A stretch of 30,873 nucleotides of DNA from CAYZJV01 sp964478945 (GCA_964478945.1 CAYZJV010000033.1:1-30873), one strand, 5' to 3'. Counted from the stretch's first letter, positions 15,857 to 25,252 are shown. Notes: generated by a model not told the origin, from the letters alone. Numbers and translations are program-made.

Positions 15857-18244
15857 TCAATCCACCGTGAATATCGTTTCAACCTTCTCAAGATAGGGAG
15901 AAGCAACCACAACCCGCGCCGAACCCGTTTCCCCTTTCGTGCGGAGATAGAATCCCACGGACCCTCCATCGAGAGCCACATCACAGGGACCGATGAGATC
16001 CAACACCCCGTCCACCCTAATATTGACAGGTGCGTGGGAAAGTCGGAGAATCCTTCCAAATGAATTCTTATGATGCACCACACAGCGCACCACATCGTAG
16101 GTATCGCCCAACTCAAGACAATTCCTATCGGGAACGAGAGACAATTCCGTTTTGTGGGCGTTGCCCAATTCAAGTGAGGCCACTTCCTTATCGGCAATCA
16201 TCCCCTTCAAGGACCAGCGTTGCGGTGAGCCATCCCAGCAAAGGACGAACCGTCCATACAGATCGACCGCATCTTCCCACCCAAGGTGATGACGCTTCAT
16301 CAGCATTCCCAACGCGATCTTCTTAGGGAGAGGAAACTCAAAACCCTTTCTTGCGGCAATGACCAACACCTCACGCAAAAGGGTTCGTTCACCCGGTGTA
16401 AATTGATCCAGTGCATCGATCCTCGCTCCGATCAGATCGTCCAACAGCATAGGTGGATGCGGTAGATGGGGAAACCGCCTCCGATCGGGAAGGAATGTCT
16501 TCACCTCAACCCCACCATACCACAAGACGACTTCATCGCAGTTGGTGAACACCCATACATTGTCCAACATATGGGCCGGTACGGCTCCAATATGCAAATC
16601 GGAGGATATTTCCAAAATGGGTGATTCGTCTTGCTGGGAAGCATAGAGTGCCGATGCGAGCTTGGGAATACGGTACATGTTTGCCACTCCATGGTAACAG
16701 ACGGCATCCCCTCCCCCAAACTGAAAATGGGTGTGGTAATCGGCCATACACCACCCTATTGCTCCCGAGATCCGCGCATTCCCATACATCGCATCCAAGA
16801 CCTTCGCATGCCGTAGCGCATGTTCGGTACGTACCATCTCGGCATCCGATGCGCGACAGGGGTACATGTGTCCCGTATGTTCGGTCACCAGATACGGTGC
16901 ACTCTTATCCTTGCTCACCCGATCGGGATCCTCCAAGGGAACACCGGTTCCAGTGAAACTGAAATCATTGTAGGTGTACACATCCTCCAACAATCGGCTG
17001 CCTGCGAAATTCCTCACTCCCGCGGTCGGTCGACTGGGATCGAGTTCCCTGGCCACCGCATTGGTCCTATCGTAGAGTTGGTCATCATCCATCGATTCGT
17101 TGATCCTGACACCCCAAAGGATGATCGAAGGATGGTTCCTGTCGCGTACCAGCATTTCCTTCAACTGCTGTACCGCATTCGTTCGCCATCTCTCGCCCGC
17201 TCCGACATGTTGCCAACCGGGCAATTCCTCAAAGACCAACAATCCCAACTCGTCGCATCTGTCGAGGAAATGGGGAGACTGGGGATAATGGCTCGTCCTC
17301 ACCAAGTCCACATGCAGTTCCCGCTTGAGGAATTCGGCATCACGATACTGTTGCGACTTCGGCATCGCATATCCCACATGGGGATAATCCTGATGCCGGT
17401 TCAATCCTTTGAGCTTCAGATTCCTCCCATTGAGGAAAAACCCCTGTGCGTTGAATTCACAATCCCTGAATCCAATCCTGGTACGATGGACATCCCGTTC
17501 CCCATCGATTGTGGTCAATGTCGTCTCGATCGTATACAAATTGGGAGAGATGGTATCCCACAGATGCACAGGACCCACCGGAAACGCACACTCTACAGGT
17601 GAGGAGAATACTTGCTGCGAATGTTCCGCACAGACTGTTTTATCACCATCCAGAAGGGTGATCTTCACTTCCCCACGTGTTTCCGTTTCGATGGAGACCT
17701 GCACCGAAAGTGTGCGGTACATCCTTTCATGGGCGGGTTCCGAACGGCAGAAGACATCCTTGATCGCATGCATTCCGGTCGTGACAAGCGAAACCTGCCC
17801 ATACATGCCTCCCGGCACCACATAATCGACCACATTGCCGAAGGGAGGAATGTCCGGGGATTCGGTGGCATCGCAGCGAACGGCGACCACAATTTCATCC
17901 CTATGATGCAACTGCTTGGGTATCTCAATCTCGAACGGAGTGTAGGCTCCCACATGGGTACCGGAGCACATACCGTCCAGATGGACCTCGGCAACAACAG
18001 CTATCGCCTCGAAACGAAGTATATACCGTTCGGCAACACCAAAATCACGTGGGCGGAGTACCTTGCGATACCACCCGACGGTCGCCACAGCATCGGGATC
18101 CACATGGGTGGCCGAAGTCTCCACCAGGCTATGGGGGATATCGACAGAGGCCCAGTTTCGATCATCGAAACCTGTGTGGGCGAAGGATACATCGTCATCG
18201 TGAAGATACCGCCACCCATGGTTCAATGGGAATATGTGTGTCAT
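15857..18244 (-). CDS. GH2-family glycosidase, beta-galactosidase-like
   Basis: Hydrolyses a beta-linked sugar, most likely a beta-galactoside; specificity within GH2 cannot be fixed by eye. The domains are in the usual order: N-terminal jelly roll (about 10-155), immunoglobulin-like domain (about 165-260), TIM barrel (about 265-560) and a C-terminal beta region. GLNRHQDYP is the family motif at the barrel entrance. The acid/base is E383 in GVRINES and the nucleophile is probably E455 in YLVTEHTGHMY. No signal peptide, so it acts in the cytoplasm on imported oligosaccharides. Start at 18244 gives the normal family N-terminus; an in-frame ATG at 18277 and a TTG at 18289 also exist. No transporter gene is adjacent. 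It is divergent from pfp. Confidence 0.9.
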   Translation of the reverse strand: MTHIFPLNHGWRYLHDDDVSFAHTGFDDRNWASVDIPHSLVETSATHVDPDAVATVGWYRKVLRPRDFGVAERYILRFEAIAVVAEVHLDGMCSGTHVGAYTPFEIEIPKQLHHRDEIVVAVRCDATESPDIPPFGNVVDYVVPGGMYGQVSLVTTGMHAIKDVFCRSEPAHERMYRTLSVQVSIETETRGEVKITLLDGDKTVCAEHSQQVFSSPVECAFPVGPVHLWDTISPNLYTIETTLTTIDGERDVHRTRIGFRDCEFNAQGFFLNGRNLKLKGLNRHQDYPHVGYAMPKSQQYRDAEFLKRELHVDLVRTSHYPQSPHFLDRCDELGLLVFEELPGWQHVGAGERWRTNAVQQLKEMLVRDRNHPSIILWGVRINESMDDDQLYDRTNAVARELDPSRPTAGVRNFAGSRLLEDVYTYNDFSFTGTGVPLEDPDRVSKDKSAPYLVTEHTGHMYPCRASDAEMVRTEHALRHAKVLDAMYGNARISGAIGWCMADYHTHFQFGGGDAVCYHGVANMYRIPKLASALYASQQDESPILEISSDLHIGAVPAHMLDNVWVFTNCDEVVLWYGGVEVKTFLPDRRRFPHLPHPPMLLDDLIGARIDALDQFTPGERTLLREVLVIAARKGFEFPLPKKIALGMLMKRHHLGWEDAVDLYGRFVLCWDGSPQRWSLKGMIADKEVASLELGNAHKTELSLVPDRNCLELGDTYDVVRCVVHHKNSFGRILRLSHAPVNIRVDGVLDLIGPCDVALDGGSVGFYLRTKGETGSARVVVASPYLEKVETIFTVD

Positions 18245-18251
18245 GCCGATC

Positions 18252-18257
18252 AGTATA
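18252..18257 (-). promoter_or_regulatory. Possible -10 element for the GH2 gene
   Basis: TATACT in the minus direction, seven bases from the ATG at 18244. No convincing -35 box at 17 bases, so this is tentative. Confidence 0.25.
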
Positions 18258-18271
18258 TCATGGATCCGCTC

Positions 18272-18301
18272 TTGCATCGCAAAGAACAAATATTCTATAG
18301 T
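18272..18301 (+). promoter_or_regulatory. Candidate pfp promoter
   Basis: TTGCAT, 18 bases, TATAGT. Transcription would start near 18308, leaving a leader of about 36 bases with AGGAG at 18332-18336. Confidence 0.5.
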
Positions 18302-18343
18302 TTCATCACATACCTATCCTTAACCTTAATCAGGAGTGCATCG

Positions 18344-19999
18344 ATGGAACATTCACCATTGCAAAAGGCGCGATACGCGTACCAACCGAAATTACCCGGT
18401 ATCCTTCGTGGAGAGATCAATTCCCTTGTGATCGCGAAAGGTGAGCAAACTGCTCCCGCCACCGATCAAGAGGCGATACGTTCGCTCTTTGGCCATACCT
18501 ACGGCCTACCACGGGTACGGTTTGAACAGGGAAGTGGCCAAGGCCCATCGAAAAGGATCAATGTGGGAGTGGTCCTTTCGGGAGGACAAGCCCCAGGCGG
18601 CCACAATGTCATCAGTGGATTGTACGATGCGATCAAGGCTGCCAACAAGGATTCCAAGCTCATCGGATTCCTTGGAGGACCCTCGGGAATCCTGGAGAAC
18701 CGCACCAAGGAATTCACCGACGATTTCATCGACGAGTACCGCAATACCGGTGGATTCGACATCATCGGAAGCGGAAGGACCAAGCTCGAGTCGGAAGCAC
18801 AGTTCGCCGTGTGCGCCGATGTATGCCATCGTCACGACATCAGTGCATTGGTGATCATCGGTGGTGACGATTCCAACACCAATGCAGCGGTGCTCGCCGA
18901 ATACTTTTTACAGACCGATGCGGGAATCGCAGTGGTGGGTTGTCCCAAAACGATCGATGGAGATTTGAAGAACGAATTCATCGAAATCTCGTTCGGTTTC
19001 GACACAGCGACCAAAACCTACAGCGAATTGATCGGCAATCTGATGAGGGACGCGAACAGTTCCAAGAAGTATTGGCACTTCATAAAACTCATGGGAAGAA
19101 GTGCGAGCCACATCGCACTCGAATGTGCCTTGCAGACCCAGCCCAATGCGTGTCTGATCAGCGAGGAGATAGAGGCCAACGGCACCAGCCTACTTGAAAT
19201 CGTCGATTATCTCGCCGATATCATCGCTAAAAGGGCTGAAAAGGGACTCGATTACGGTATCATCCTCATACCCGAGGGCGTGGTGGAATTCATCCCCGAA
19301 GTAAAGGCCTTGATCTCCGAATTGAATACCCTTCTCGCCAAAGAGGCCGAGGCCTATGGAGAGTTGACCTCATGGGAAGATCAGTACTCCTTCGTCGCCG
19401 AACGACTCGGAAAACAGACGGCACAAGCCTTCGCATCCTTACCTGTCGATATCCAAAAGCAGCTATTGATGGACAGGGACCCCCATGGCAATGTGCAGGT
19501 TTCCAGGATTGAAACCGAAAAGATGTTGATCCAGATGGTGGATACCCGTCTCGCGGCCATGAAGAAAGTTGGTTCCTACAAGGGAAAATTCACCGGCCTC
19601 AACCACTTCTTCGGATACGAAGGACGTTGCGCGTTTCCCTCAAATTTCGATGCCGACTATTGCTATAGTCTTGGGTACAACGCCTACCTGTTGCTTGCCA
19701 ATGGGTGTAGTGGGTACCTCTCATCGGTCACCAATCTTACCGCCAAAGCGAACGAATGGCAGGCGGGAGGAATACCCATCACCATGATGATGAACATGGA
19801 GAGGCGACATGGGGAGATGAAACCCGTCATTAAAAAGGCTTTGGTGGAGTTGGACGGTGCTCCCTTCACCTACTTCGCCGACCATCGCGCTGCATGGGCG
19901 CTCGAAACCTCCTTCGTGTTCCCCGGGGCAATCCAATATTTCGGACCATCCGAAGTATGCGACGCCACTACAAGGACCCTCCAACTCGAACAGGCATGA
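18344..19999 (+). CDS. pfp: PPi-dependent 6-phosphofructokinase, long form
   Basis: Phosphorylates fructose 6-phosphate with pyrophosphate in place of ATP, reversibly, in glycolysis and gluconeogenesis. The residues that define PPi use are visible: G173-G174-D175-D176-S177 (an extra aspartate where ATP enzymes have glycine) and K202 in PKTIDGDL. SGGQAPGGHN (79-88) and MGRSASHIALECALQTQPN are also diagnostic. The 551 residues match the long clade known from Borrelia, Treponema and plant beta subunits. The ATG at 18344 has AGGAG seven bases upstream. An open frame continues far upstream but only as the antisense of the GH2 gene. A terminator follows. Confidence 0.96.
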   Translation: MEHSPLQKARYAYQPKLPGILRGEINSLVIAKGEQTAPATDQEAIRSLFGHTYGLPRVRFEQGSGQGPSKRINVGVVLSGGQAPGGHNVISGLYDAIKAANKDSKLIGFLGGPSGILENRTKEFTDDFIDEYRNTGGFDIIGSGRTKLESEAQFAVCADVCHRHDISALVIIGGDDSNTNAAVLAEYFLQTDAGIAVVGCPKTIDGDLKNEFIEISFGFDTATKTYSELIGNLMRDANSSKKYWHFIKLMGRSASHIALECALQTQPNACLISEEIEANGTSLLEIVDYLADIIAKRAEKGLDYGIILIPEGVVEFIPEVKALISELNTLLAKEAEAYGELTSWEDQYSFVAERLGKQTAQAFASLPVDIQKQLLMDRDPHGNVQVSRIETEKMLIQMVDTRLAAMKKVGSYKGKFTGLNHFFGYEGRCAFPSNFDADYCYSLGYNAYLLLANGCSGYLSSVTNLTAKANEWQAGGIPITMMMNMERRHGEMKPVIKKALVELDGAPFTYFADHRAAWALETSFVFPGAIQYFGPSEVCDATTRTLQLEQA

Positions 20000-20007
20000 G
20001 CAACGAC

Positions 20008-20037
20008 GGCCACCGAAATTCGGTGGCCGGCCTTTCT
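20008..20037 (+). terminator. Rho-independent terminator after pfp
   Basis: GGCCACCGAA pairs perfectly with TTCGGTGGCC, followed by GGCCTTTCTT. The T-run is short and interrupted but the stem is strong. Confidence 0.75.
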
Positions 20038-20099
20038 TAAGATAATTTTTTATCGCTTTCCCCCTCGATTGGTGCTACCATGGAAACAGGGGGAAGACT

Positions 20100-20849
20100 A
20101 TGGAACTCAACAACCGGATCTTTACGGTATTCTCTGACGAAGCGGATCGAACGGTGATCGATGAAATCCACATCGGTCTCGGCTACACCATGGTGACGTT
20201 GCGTGACGGAAGAAGTGGAATCTGTGCCACACTTTGCGATCCCACACGGGTATATTCGGTGAACACCGATCCCAACGATTACGAGGGGCGTTCCGCACTT
20301 CAACTGCTTCGCCATATTCACGGACAATCGCAACATATGAGCAGGGTCATGGCAATCGCACTGGTGAATGCGCTGAACCAACCATTCGCAAACTCACTTC
20401 CCGAAGTTCCTTCCGACTGGCATGGCGACCTTGGTTTGAACCAAGGGGCCTCGATCGCCATGATCGGCCATTTCCCTCCCGTTGCGGAGCGATTTGAGGA
20501 GAAGGGGTTCACACTGAAGGTACTCGATTTGGGAGAAAGGATCGGTGATGGGAATTCCTTCTATCCCTGGGCTTTGGAAAAAGCCGATGCATTGGTGATC
20601 ACCGCTGCAAGTATCGTACACAATGAGTTGGAGGAAATTCTTGGAAAATTCAAGGGAAAACGTATACCGATCGTTTTGACCGGTCCTACGACGATCCTGC
20701 ATCCCGATGTGTACGAAGGTCTGCCGATCACTCATCTCGCCGGCTCGGTGGTGATAGACAGGAAGGACATGATGAAGGCGGTGAGGAACGGAAGGGGTTC
20801 CCTCGATGTGCATCATCAAGCAAAGAAGGTGTACCTCAACTTGGGCTGA
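20100..20849 (+). CDS. DUF4213/DUF364 domain protein
   Basis: A 249-residue protein with an N-terminal DUF4213-like region (about 10-90, enolase-N-like) and a C-terminal DUF364 Rossmann-like domain (about 105-245) with IAMIGHFPP and the typical GPTTILHPDVYEG block. The family has been described as a possible heavy-metal chelation protein, but no reaction is established. The ATG has GGGGGAAG four bases upstream. It is separated from pfp by a terminator and so is probably transcribed alone, although I see only weak promoter matches in the 60-base gap. Its end overlaps the convergent ROK gene by 14 bases. No metal transporter gene is near, so the family label should not be over-read. Confidence 0.85.
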   Translation: MELNNRIFTVFSDEADRTVIDEIHIGLGYTMVTLRDGRSGICATLCDPTRVYSVNTDPNDYEGRSALQLLRHIHGQSQHMSRVMAIALVNALNQPFANSLPEVPSDWHGDLGLNQGASIAMIGHFPPVAERFEEKGFTLKVLDLGERIGDGNSFYPWALEKADALVITAASIVHNELEEILGKFKGKRIPIVLTGPTTILHPDVYEGLPITHLAGSVVIDRKDMMKAVRNGRGSLDVHHQAKKVYLNLG

Positions 20850-22008
20850 TCCTCCCGACTTGTGCCGCCGATTGCATCACCTCATCCCACAAGATACGGG
20901 AAGCGGAAGATTGACCCGAGACCTCAGGCATCGAGTAGAGCTTCCAAAGGAACGCCATCGCTGCTCCCTTCGCAACCGCATGGGGATCGAAAGGTTCCAC
21001 CACGAACGCACACCCGTTGCGCTCCAATGCGGGGAGGAATTGGGGAACCTCCTTTTTCAGAAGAGTGGGAAAATCCGGATTTGCAGAGAGGGGTTCCCCC
21101 TGTACGATGCACGATTGGGGATCCAATGTGGATATCACGGGAATCAATGAAGTAAAAAAGTCCCGTATGAATTGGCGTTGATCGTCCGAAGACCGCTCCA
21201 ATCCACTTTGTCCCTCATGATGCGCACTCCATGAGTGTGTAACCATCTCTCCCGCGGACCAATGTTGCCCGGCATACACCCGACCATCGATCGCAAGACC
21301 GAGACCGATTCCCAGTCTATCGGCCCGATCATACCCCTTTCCACCTGCATGCCGTACTCCGAGGATACAGAGGAAGTTCTCGAACCTCTGTTTTCTATGC
21401 CTTCCCAATTCCAACCAAGCAAAACAATTGGCATCATTGTCAAGCAACACAGGCACCCCGAATTTTTCATGCAGAGGTTCCGACATGTCAAAGGAGAACA
21501 CATCAAGTGGAATGGAGTGGAGAATACGTCCTGACGTCGAATCGATGACTCCAGGAGCCGCTATGCCTATGGCCAACACCGGTCTATGCAATCTGGACAA
21601 GGTGGTCGATAGCGACTTCATCACGGAAACCACCACTTTTGTGAGATCGGACTTGGTGAATTCTCCCGATGCGGTGTACAACACCGTACCCGCGATATCC
21701 ATGATTGCGACATGGTGGACCCCCGCCTGCAGTTCGATGCCCACCACACAACCGAAACTTCCGTCGAGGTCCAAACCCACGGGACGGCGTCCACTTCCAC
21801 CCTTCCCATGGACGATGTCCACTTCATGCACCACTTTGGCATCGATCAGGGTGGAAACGATATTCGTTACGGTTGACCGGTACAATCCTAGCTCGTCGGC
21901 AATTTGCACACGACTGATGCCTCTTGATCTCCAAATCGTCCTAGTAACCAGAGACACATTCGCATTCTTCTGGAACCTACTGTTGGTGATACCCATGTGG
22001 ATTAGCAT
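20836..22008 (-). CDS. ROK-family transcription regulator
   Basis: A sugar-responsive repressor of the XylR/NagC type by architecture: a winged helix-turn-helix near residues 18-70 (ISRVQIADELGLYRSTVTNIVSTLID) followed by an ROK domain (about 80-360) with IGIAAPGVID and LLDNDANCFAWLE. The zinc-binding cysteine motif usual in ROK proteins (C-x-C-G-x2-G-C-x-E after GE-x-GH) is absent: that region reads GEMVTHSWSAHHEGQSGLE, keeping the framing residues but no cysteine. The effector sugar is unknown. It starts nine bases after the alcohol dehydrogenase stop, without a clear ribosome-binding site; an in-frame ATG four codons later is an alternative. It is the last gene of the operon it may control. 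Confidence 0.88.
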   Translation of the reverse strand: MLIHMGITNSRFQKNANVSLVTRTIWRSRGISRVQIADELGLYRSTVTNIVSTLIDAKVVHEVDIVHGKGGSGRRPVGLDLDGSFGCVVGIELQAGVHHVAIMDIAGTVLYTASGEFTKSDLTKVVVSVMKSLSTTLSRLHRPVLAIGIAAPGVIDSTSGRILHSIPLDVFSFDMSEPLHEKFGVPVLLDNDANCFAWLELGRHRKQRFENFLCILGVRHAGGKGYDRADRLGIGLGLAIDGRVYAGQHWSAGEMVTHSWSAHHEGQSGLERSSDDQRQFIRDFFTSLIPVISTLDPQSCIVQGEPLSANPDFPTLLKKEVPQFLPALERNGCAFVVEPFDPHAVAKGAAMAFLWKLYSMPEVSGQSSASRILWDEVMQSAAQVGRISPS

Positions 22009-22017
22009 ACCACAGAT

Positions 22018-23175
22018 TCAGAAAAGTTGGCCGAGAACTTCCACAGTCGTTTCTTCGGCAAGTCTCACCGGGGAGTTTCTTGCAGCATCCTTCTTCCCCA
22101 ATGCACTCAGCTCATATTCAGTGAATCCATACGTACGAAGATTCGGGAGATCAGCTAGATTGGTCAAATGCTCCAGATGTGAGACCACACCCAACGGTCC
22201 GTCGACTTGCCAAAGGGTTGCGATCTTCCCATACTTCTCCAACAGGATATTGTTGGGTTCGGTTTCCATCGCCCGGGAGACGAGTGCCCGGTTCAAGGGA
22301 GCAAGCAGTTTGCCACATACCACTCCATGGGGTACCGGGTGCAAGGCTCCCAGTGGTCCGGCGAATCCATGCACATACCCCAATCCGGCATTTGCGATCG
22401 CGATCCCCGAAATATAGGCGGCGTATGCCATGTCCGTTCTCGCAGAAAGGTCATCCAGGTTTCCCTGCAACAACGACAACAACGATTTGCCTGCAACTCC
22501 GATCGCAGGTAGGGCCAGGGAATCTATGAATGGATTCGCTTTGACCGAGACATAGGCTTCAAGCAATTGGGTGAGCGCATCAAGTCCCGAAGCAGCGGTG
22601 ACGGAAAAGGGAACCTCGAGCGCCAAAGTGGGATCGATCACCACCATGTCGGGAATATAGGCATCATGGCGCAACGACTTCTTGAAGCCGGCTGGACCGA
22701 TTTCGGCGACCACGGCATTCTTGGTCGCTTCACTTCCCGTGCCAGCGGTAGTGGGAACAGCGACCAACGGCAATCGATTCGCCGGGGGAGCCAGATCACC
22801 CACCCCCTCCAGATACCGTTTGACCGATACGTCCCGATGCAACGCCATAACCGCTGCAGCCTTGGCCGTGTCGAGGGCGCTTCCGCCACCTATGCCCACG
22901 ACCACATCACTTCCATCGCGGGAACATGAGGAAGCCACGGAATCGACCGAATCCACAGTCGGTTCACCTGAAATGCAATGGATATCCACATTCAGGGACA
23001 ACCGTCGGCAACTCGCGCCGAAAGAGGCGAACTTATCGGTATGGGAGAAGGTGGTGCTCGTCACCAATGCAATCCTACGATACCCCTGCTTCGCGAGCAA
23101 TTGTGGGATATCGTTGAAGGATCCTTCCCCAAAATTCAGATTTCCTGTTGCGGATATGGAGAATCGCCTTCCCAT
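22018..23175 (-). CDS. Iron-type (group III) alcohol dehydrogenase family protein
   Basis: An NAD(P)-dependent oxidoreductase of the dehydroquinate synthase-like fold. The 385 residues have the cofactor-binding GIGGGSALDTAKA, the VAVPTTAGTGSEAT loop, then metal-site motifs SGLDALTQLLEAYVS, GYVHGFAGPLG and PVPHGV. Compared with FucO, the aspartate and two of three histidine ligands are kept, but the histidine of DALTH is glutamine, as in some members of the family. The substrate may be an aldehyde or alcohol and cannot be assigned. The ATG at 23175 has AAGGG seven bases upstream and lies four bases after the YhbY stop; a 37-codon arginine-rich upstream extension inside yhbY is rejected. Confidence 0.88.
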   Translation of the reverse strand: MGRRFSISATGNLNFGEGSFNDIPQLLAKQGYRRIALVTSTTFSHTDKFASFGASCRRLSLNVDIHCISGEPTVDSVDSVASSCSRDGSDVVVGIGGGSALDTAKAAAVMALHRDVSVKRYLEGVGDLAPPANRLPLVAVPTTAGTGSEATKNAVVAEIGPAGFKKSLRHDAYIPDMVVIDPTLALEVPFSVTAASGLDALTQLLEAYVSVKANPFIDSLALPAIGVAGKSLLSLLQGNLDDLSARTDMAYAAYISGIAIANAGLGYVHGFAGPLGALHPVPHGVVCGKLLAPLNRALVSRAMETEPNNILLEKYGKIATLWQVDGPLGVVSHLEHLTNLADLPNLRTYGFTEYELSALGKKDAARNSPVRLAEETTVEVLGQLF

Positions 23176-23179
23176 CGCA

Positions 23180-23488
23180 TCATCCCTTTTGATGCGATTT
23201 GGGAATATGGATGATCCTCTTCTCCTTCTCCTCGTTCTGTCTGAATATGATGGCGACATGTCCAACGATGGAGACCACTTCGGCACCTACCGAAGCTGCT
23301 AGGGATTCGGCCAATTCCCTTCGTTCATCCTGATAATCCTGGAAACGCACCTTCACCAACTCATGGGAGACCAAGGCCTCGTCAAGCGCATGTGAGATAC
23401 GTTCATCGGCCCCTTGGCGGCCCACCATCACCATAGGTTTCAGATCGTGGGCCCGCTTGCGTAAAAAATTCCTTGTTGTGCTGTCCAT
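23180..23488 (-). CDS. YhbY-type CRM-domain RNA-binding protein
   Basis: A single CRS1/YhbY (CRM) domain in 102 residues: RNFLRKRAHDLKPMVMVGRQG at the N-terminus, the LVKVRF strand, and the VVSIVGHVAIIFRQ strand near the C-terminus. E. coli YhbY associates with pre-50S ribosomal subunits, so a role in ribosome assembly is likely. It is nine bases after acyl synthetase 2 and four bases before the alcohol dehydrogenase, an odd partner for metabolic genes; cotranscription is probably convenience. No strong ribosome-binding site precedes the ATG. Confidence 0.93.
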   Translation of the reverse strand: MDSTTRNFLRKRAHDLKPMVMVGRQGADERISHALDEALVSHELVKVRFQDYQDERRELAESLAASVGAEVVSIVGHVAIIFRQNEEKEKRIIHIPKSHQKG

Positions 23489-23497
23489 GACTCGATA

Positions 23498-25252
23498 CTA
23501 ACGATCCTTGTAGACTTCGGCAACCACATGGCGCTTGATCTTCTTGGTACTGGTCATCTCAAGGGGTTCATCGGCTATGGTGAGACGGGTGATGCGTTTG
23601 TAGGGAAGCATCTCCTTGTTTACCTTGTCGACCACCTCCTGCATATGGCCCATGATTGCCTCGGCTCGTTTGGGAGCATCGGAATACTGTTTCGTCATCT
23701 CCTCGACATACTTCTCCGATGGATGGATCACAGCCCTGATCCCTTCGCTCTTGCTCTTCTTGTCGATCAGATACCCGAGCACACAAATCTGCTCCACTTC
23801 GTCGTAGAGCTGGAACAAATCCTCTATCTCCTCGGGGAATACATTCTTGCCACCTTCGGTGACGATGAGCGATTTCTTCCTTCCGGTGAGATAGACATAT
23901 CTATTGCCGTCGATATAGCCGGCATCACCGGTATGGAGCCAGCCATCCTTATCCAACACTTCGTCGGTAGCCTCTTGGTTCTTGTAATAGCCCTTCATCA
24001 CCATGGGGCCCTTGACTGCGATTTCACCGATCTTTCTGGAATCGGGATCAAGGATCTTCATCTCGGTCCTTGGAAGAATCTTACCCACCGAATTCTCGTT
24101 GTAGGCATACACAGGATTGAGTGTGATGATGGGACTGGTTTCGGTGAGTCCGTAGCCTTGGACAAAGTCGATGCCCAGTTGGTTGAACATCTTGAACGTG
24201 GAAGACGGCAATGGTCCCCCTCCACTGATGCAGATACGGATGTTGTCCATCGAAAGCTTGGCAAGGATACCATTGAACATCTTGTGTCCGGGATTGACTT
24301 TGAACACCTTCTTGATCAATCCGCTCACTCCCATCAGAAACCTGATGAGACCGTACACCACGATGCCTTTTTCCCGAATTCCATTCATAAGCCCCTTGAG
24401 CATCTTGTTGAAGAGCATCGGAACGGCGAGGAACATCGTCACCTTACCCAACTTGAGCTCCTTGAGTATCTGGGTGACGATCAGCTTCTTGCCGAATACG
24501 ATCTCTGCACCCACCGATATCGCCTCGATGAAAACGGCAAGCATGGTATAGGAGTGGTGGATGGGCAACAATGCGTAGAACACATCCGTCGGATAGAGCG
24601 TCATGTGGGCCTGGGCAAGATAACAGTCGGAAACCAGATTCGAATGGGTCAGCATGACCCCCTTGGGATTGCCCGTGGTTCCGCTGGTGAACAGAATGGC
24701 GGCCAGATCCTCTTCCCCGGCCTCCTTCCGCTGTTGTTTCCTTCCGGCTTTCTTGGTGAAAATATAGTCGTCATGTCCCGTCTCGAGGGAAATCTTCTGC
24801 TCAAGACCGACTTTGCCGTCGGTATCGATCGCATCGATCCTTTCGGCATCCACGAACAAAATCTTCACCCCAGCGAATTTCATGAGGAAATCTATTTCCC
24901 CATTGGTCAATTGGTAATCGAGCGGAACCACCACCGCTCCCGCATAGAGGATCGCCAAATAGGCGACTGCCCACTCCGGGCTATTCTTGCCAGTCACCGC
25001 CACCTTCGAATCGGGTCCCACACCCGATTCCACGAGGTAATCGGCCAGCTGCAACACCTTTTCGTGTACCTCTGAATAAGTAAGTGTCAGTTCCTTGGGG
25101 GAAAACGCGGTGAAACACCGGTTTTCGGGATATCGCTTGCAGGTGATATCGAACATCTGAGGGATTGTGGGCCACTCACCCGAAAATTCCGTGCCTTTGA
25201 ACTCTGCTAAGAAATCCCATGGGTTGCCCTGTCTATTCTTGGACTGCGCCAT
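23498..25252 (-). CDS. AMP-forming acyl-CoA (or acyl-ACP) synthetase 2
   Basis: A second fatty-acid-activating enzyme, 584 residues, with ILFTSGTTGNPKG, YGLTETSP, DKDGWLHTGDAG, LTGRKKSLIV and the C-terminal TSTKKIKRH lysine region. It is clearly related to synthetase 1 but far from identical, so this is an old duplication or independent acquisition, not a recent copy. The ATG at 25252 is chosen for the GGAGGAGGAG just upstream; the frame opens nine codons earlier at an ATG with no better site. A promoter lies about 50 bases upstream. It is first in an operon with YhbY, the alcohol dehydrogenase and the ROK regulator. The chain length and acceptor (CoA or ACP) are unknown. Confidence 0.9.
   Translation of the reverse strand: MAQSKNRQGNPWDFLAEFKGTEFSGEWPTIPQMFDITCKRYPENRCFTAFSPKELTLTYSEVHEKVLQLADYLVESGVGPDSKVAVTGKNSPEWAVAYLAILYAGAVVVPLDYQLTNGEIDFLMKFAGVKILFVDAERIDAIDTDGKVGLEQKISLETGHDDYIFTKKAGRKQQRKEAGEEDLAAILFTSGTTGNPKGVMLTHSNLVSDCYLAQAHMTLYPTDVFYALLPIHHSYTMLAVFIEAISVGAEIVFGKKLIVTQILKELKLGKVTMFLAVPMLFNKMLKGLMNGIREKGIVVYGLIRFLMGVSGLIKKVFKVNPGHKMFNGILAKLSMDNIRICISGGGPLPSSTFKMFNQLGIDFVQGYGLTETSPIITLNPVYAYNENSVGKILPRTEMKILDPDSRKIGEIAVKGPMVMKGYYKNQEATDEVLDKDGWLHTGDAGYIDGNRYVYLTGRKKSLIVTEGGKNVFPEEIEDLFQLYDEVEQICVLGYLIDKKSKSEGIRAVIHPSEKYVEEMTKQYSDAPKRAEAIMGHMQEVVDKVNKEMLPYKRITRLTIADEPLEMTSTKKIKRHVVAEVYKDR

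Noticed and set aside
17612..18343. Long in-frame N-terminal extension of pfp
   Set aside because: It is antisense to the GH2 gene, lies upstream of the pfp promoter, and a good ribosome-binding site marks the ATG at 18344.
23528..25075. A 515-codon open frame on the plus strand
   Set aside because: It is exactly antisense to acyl synthetase 2, has no family similarity or ribosome-binding site, and is explained by the codon bias of the real gene.
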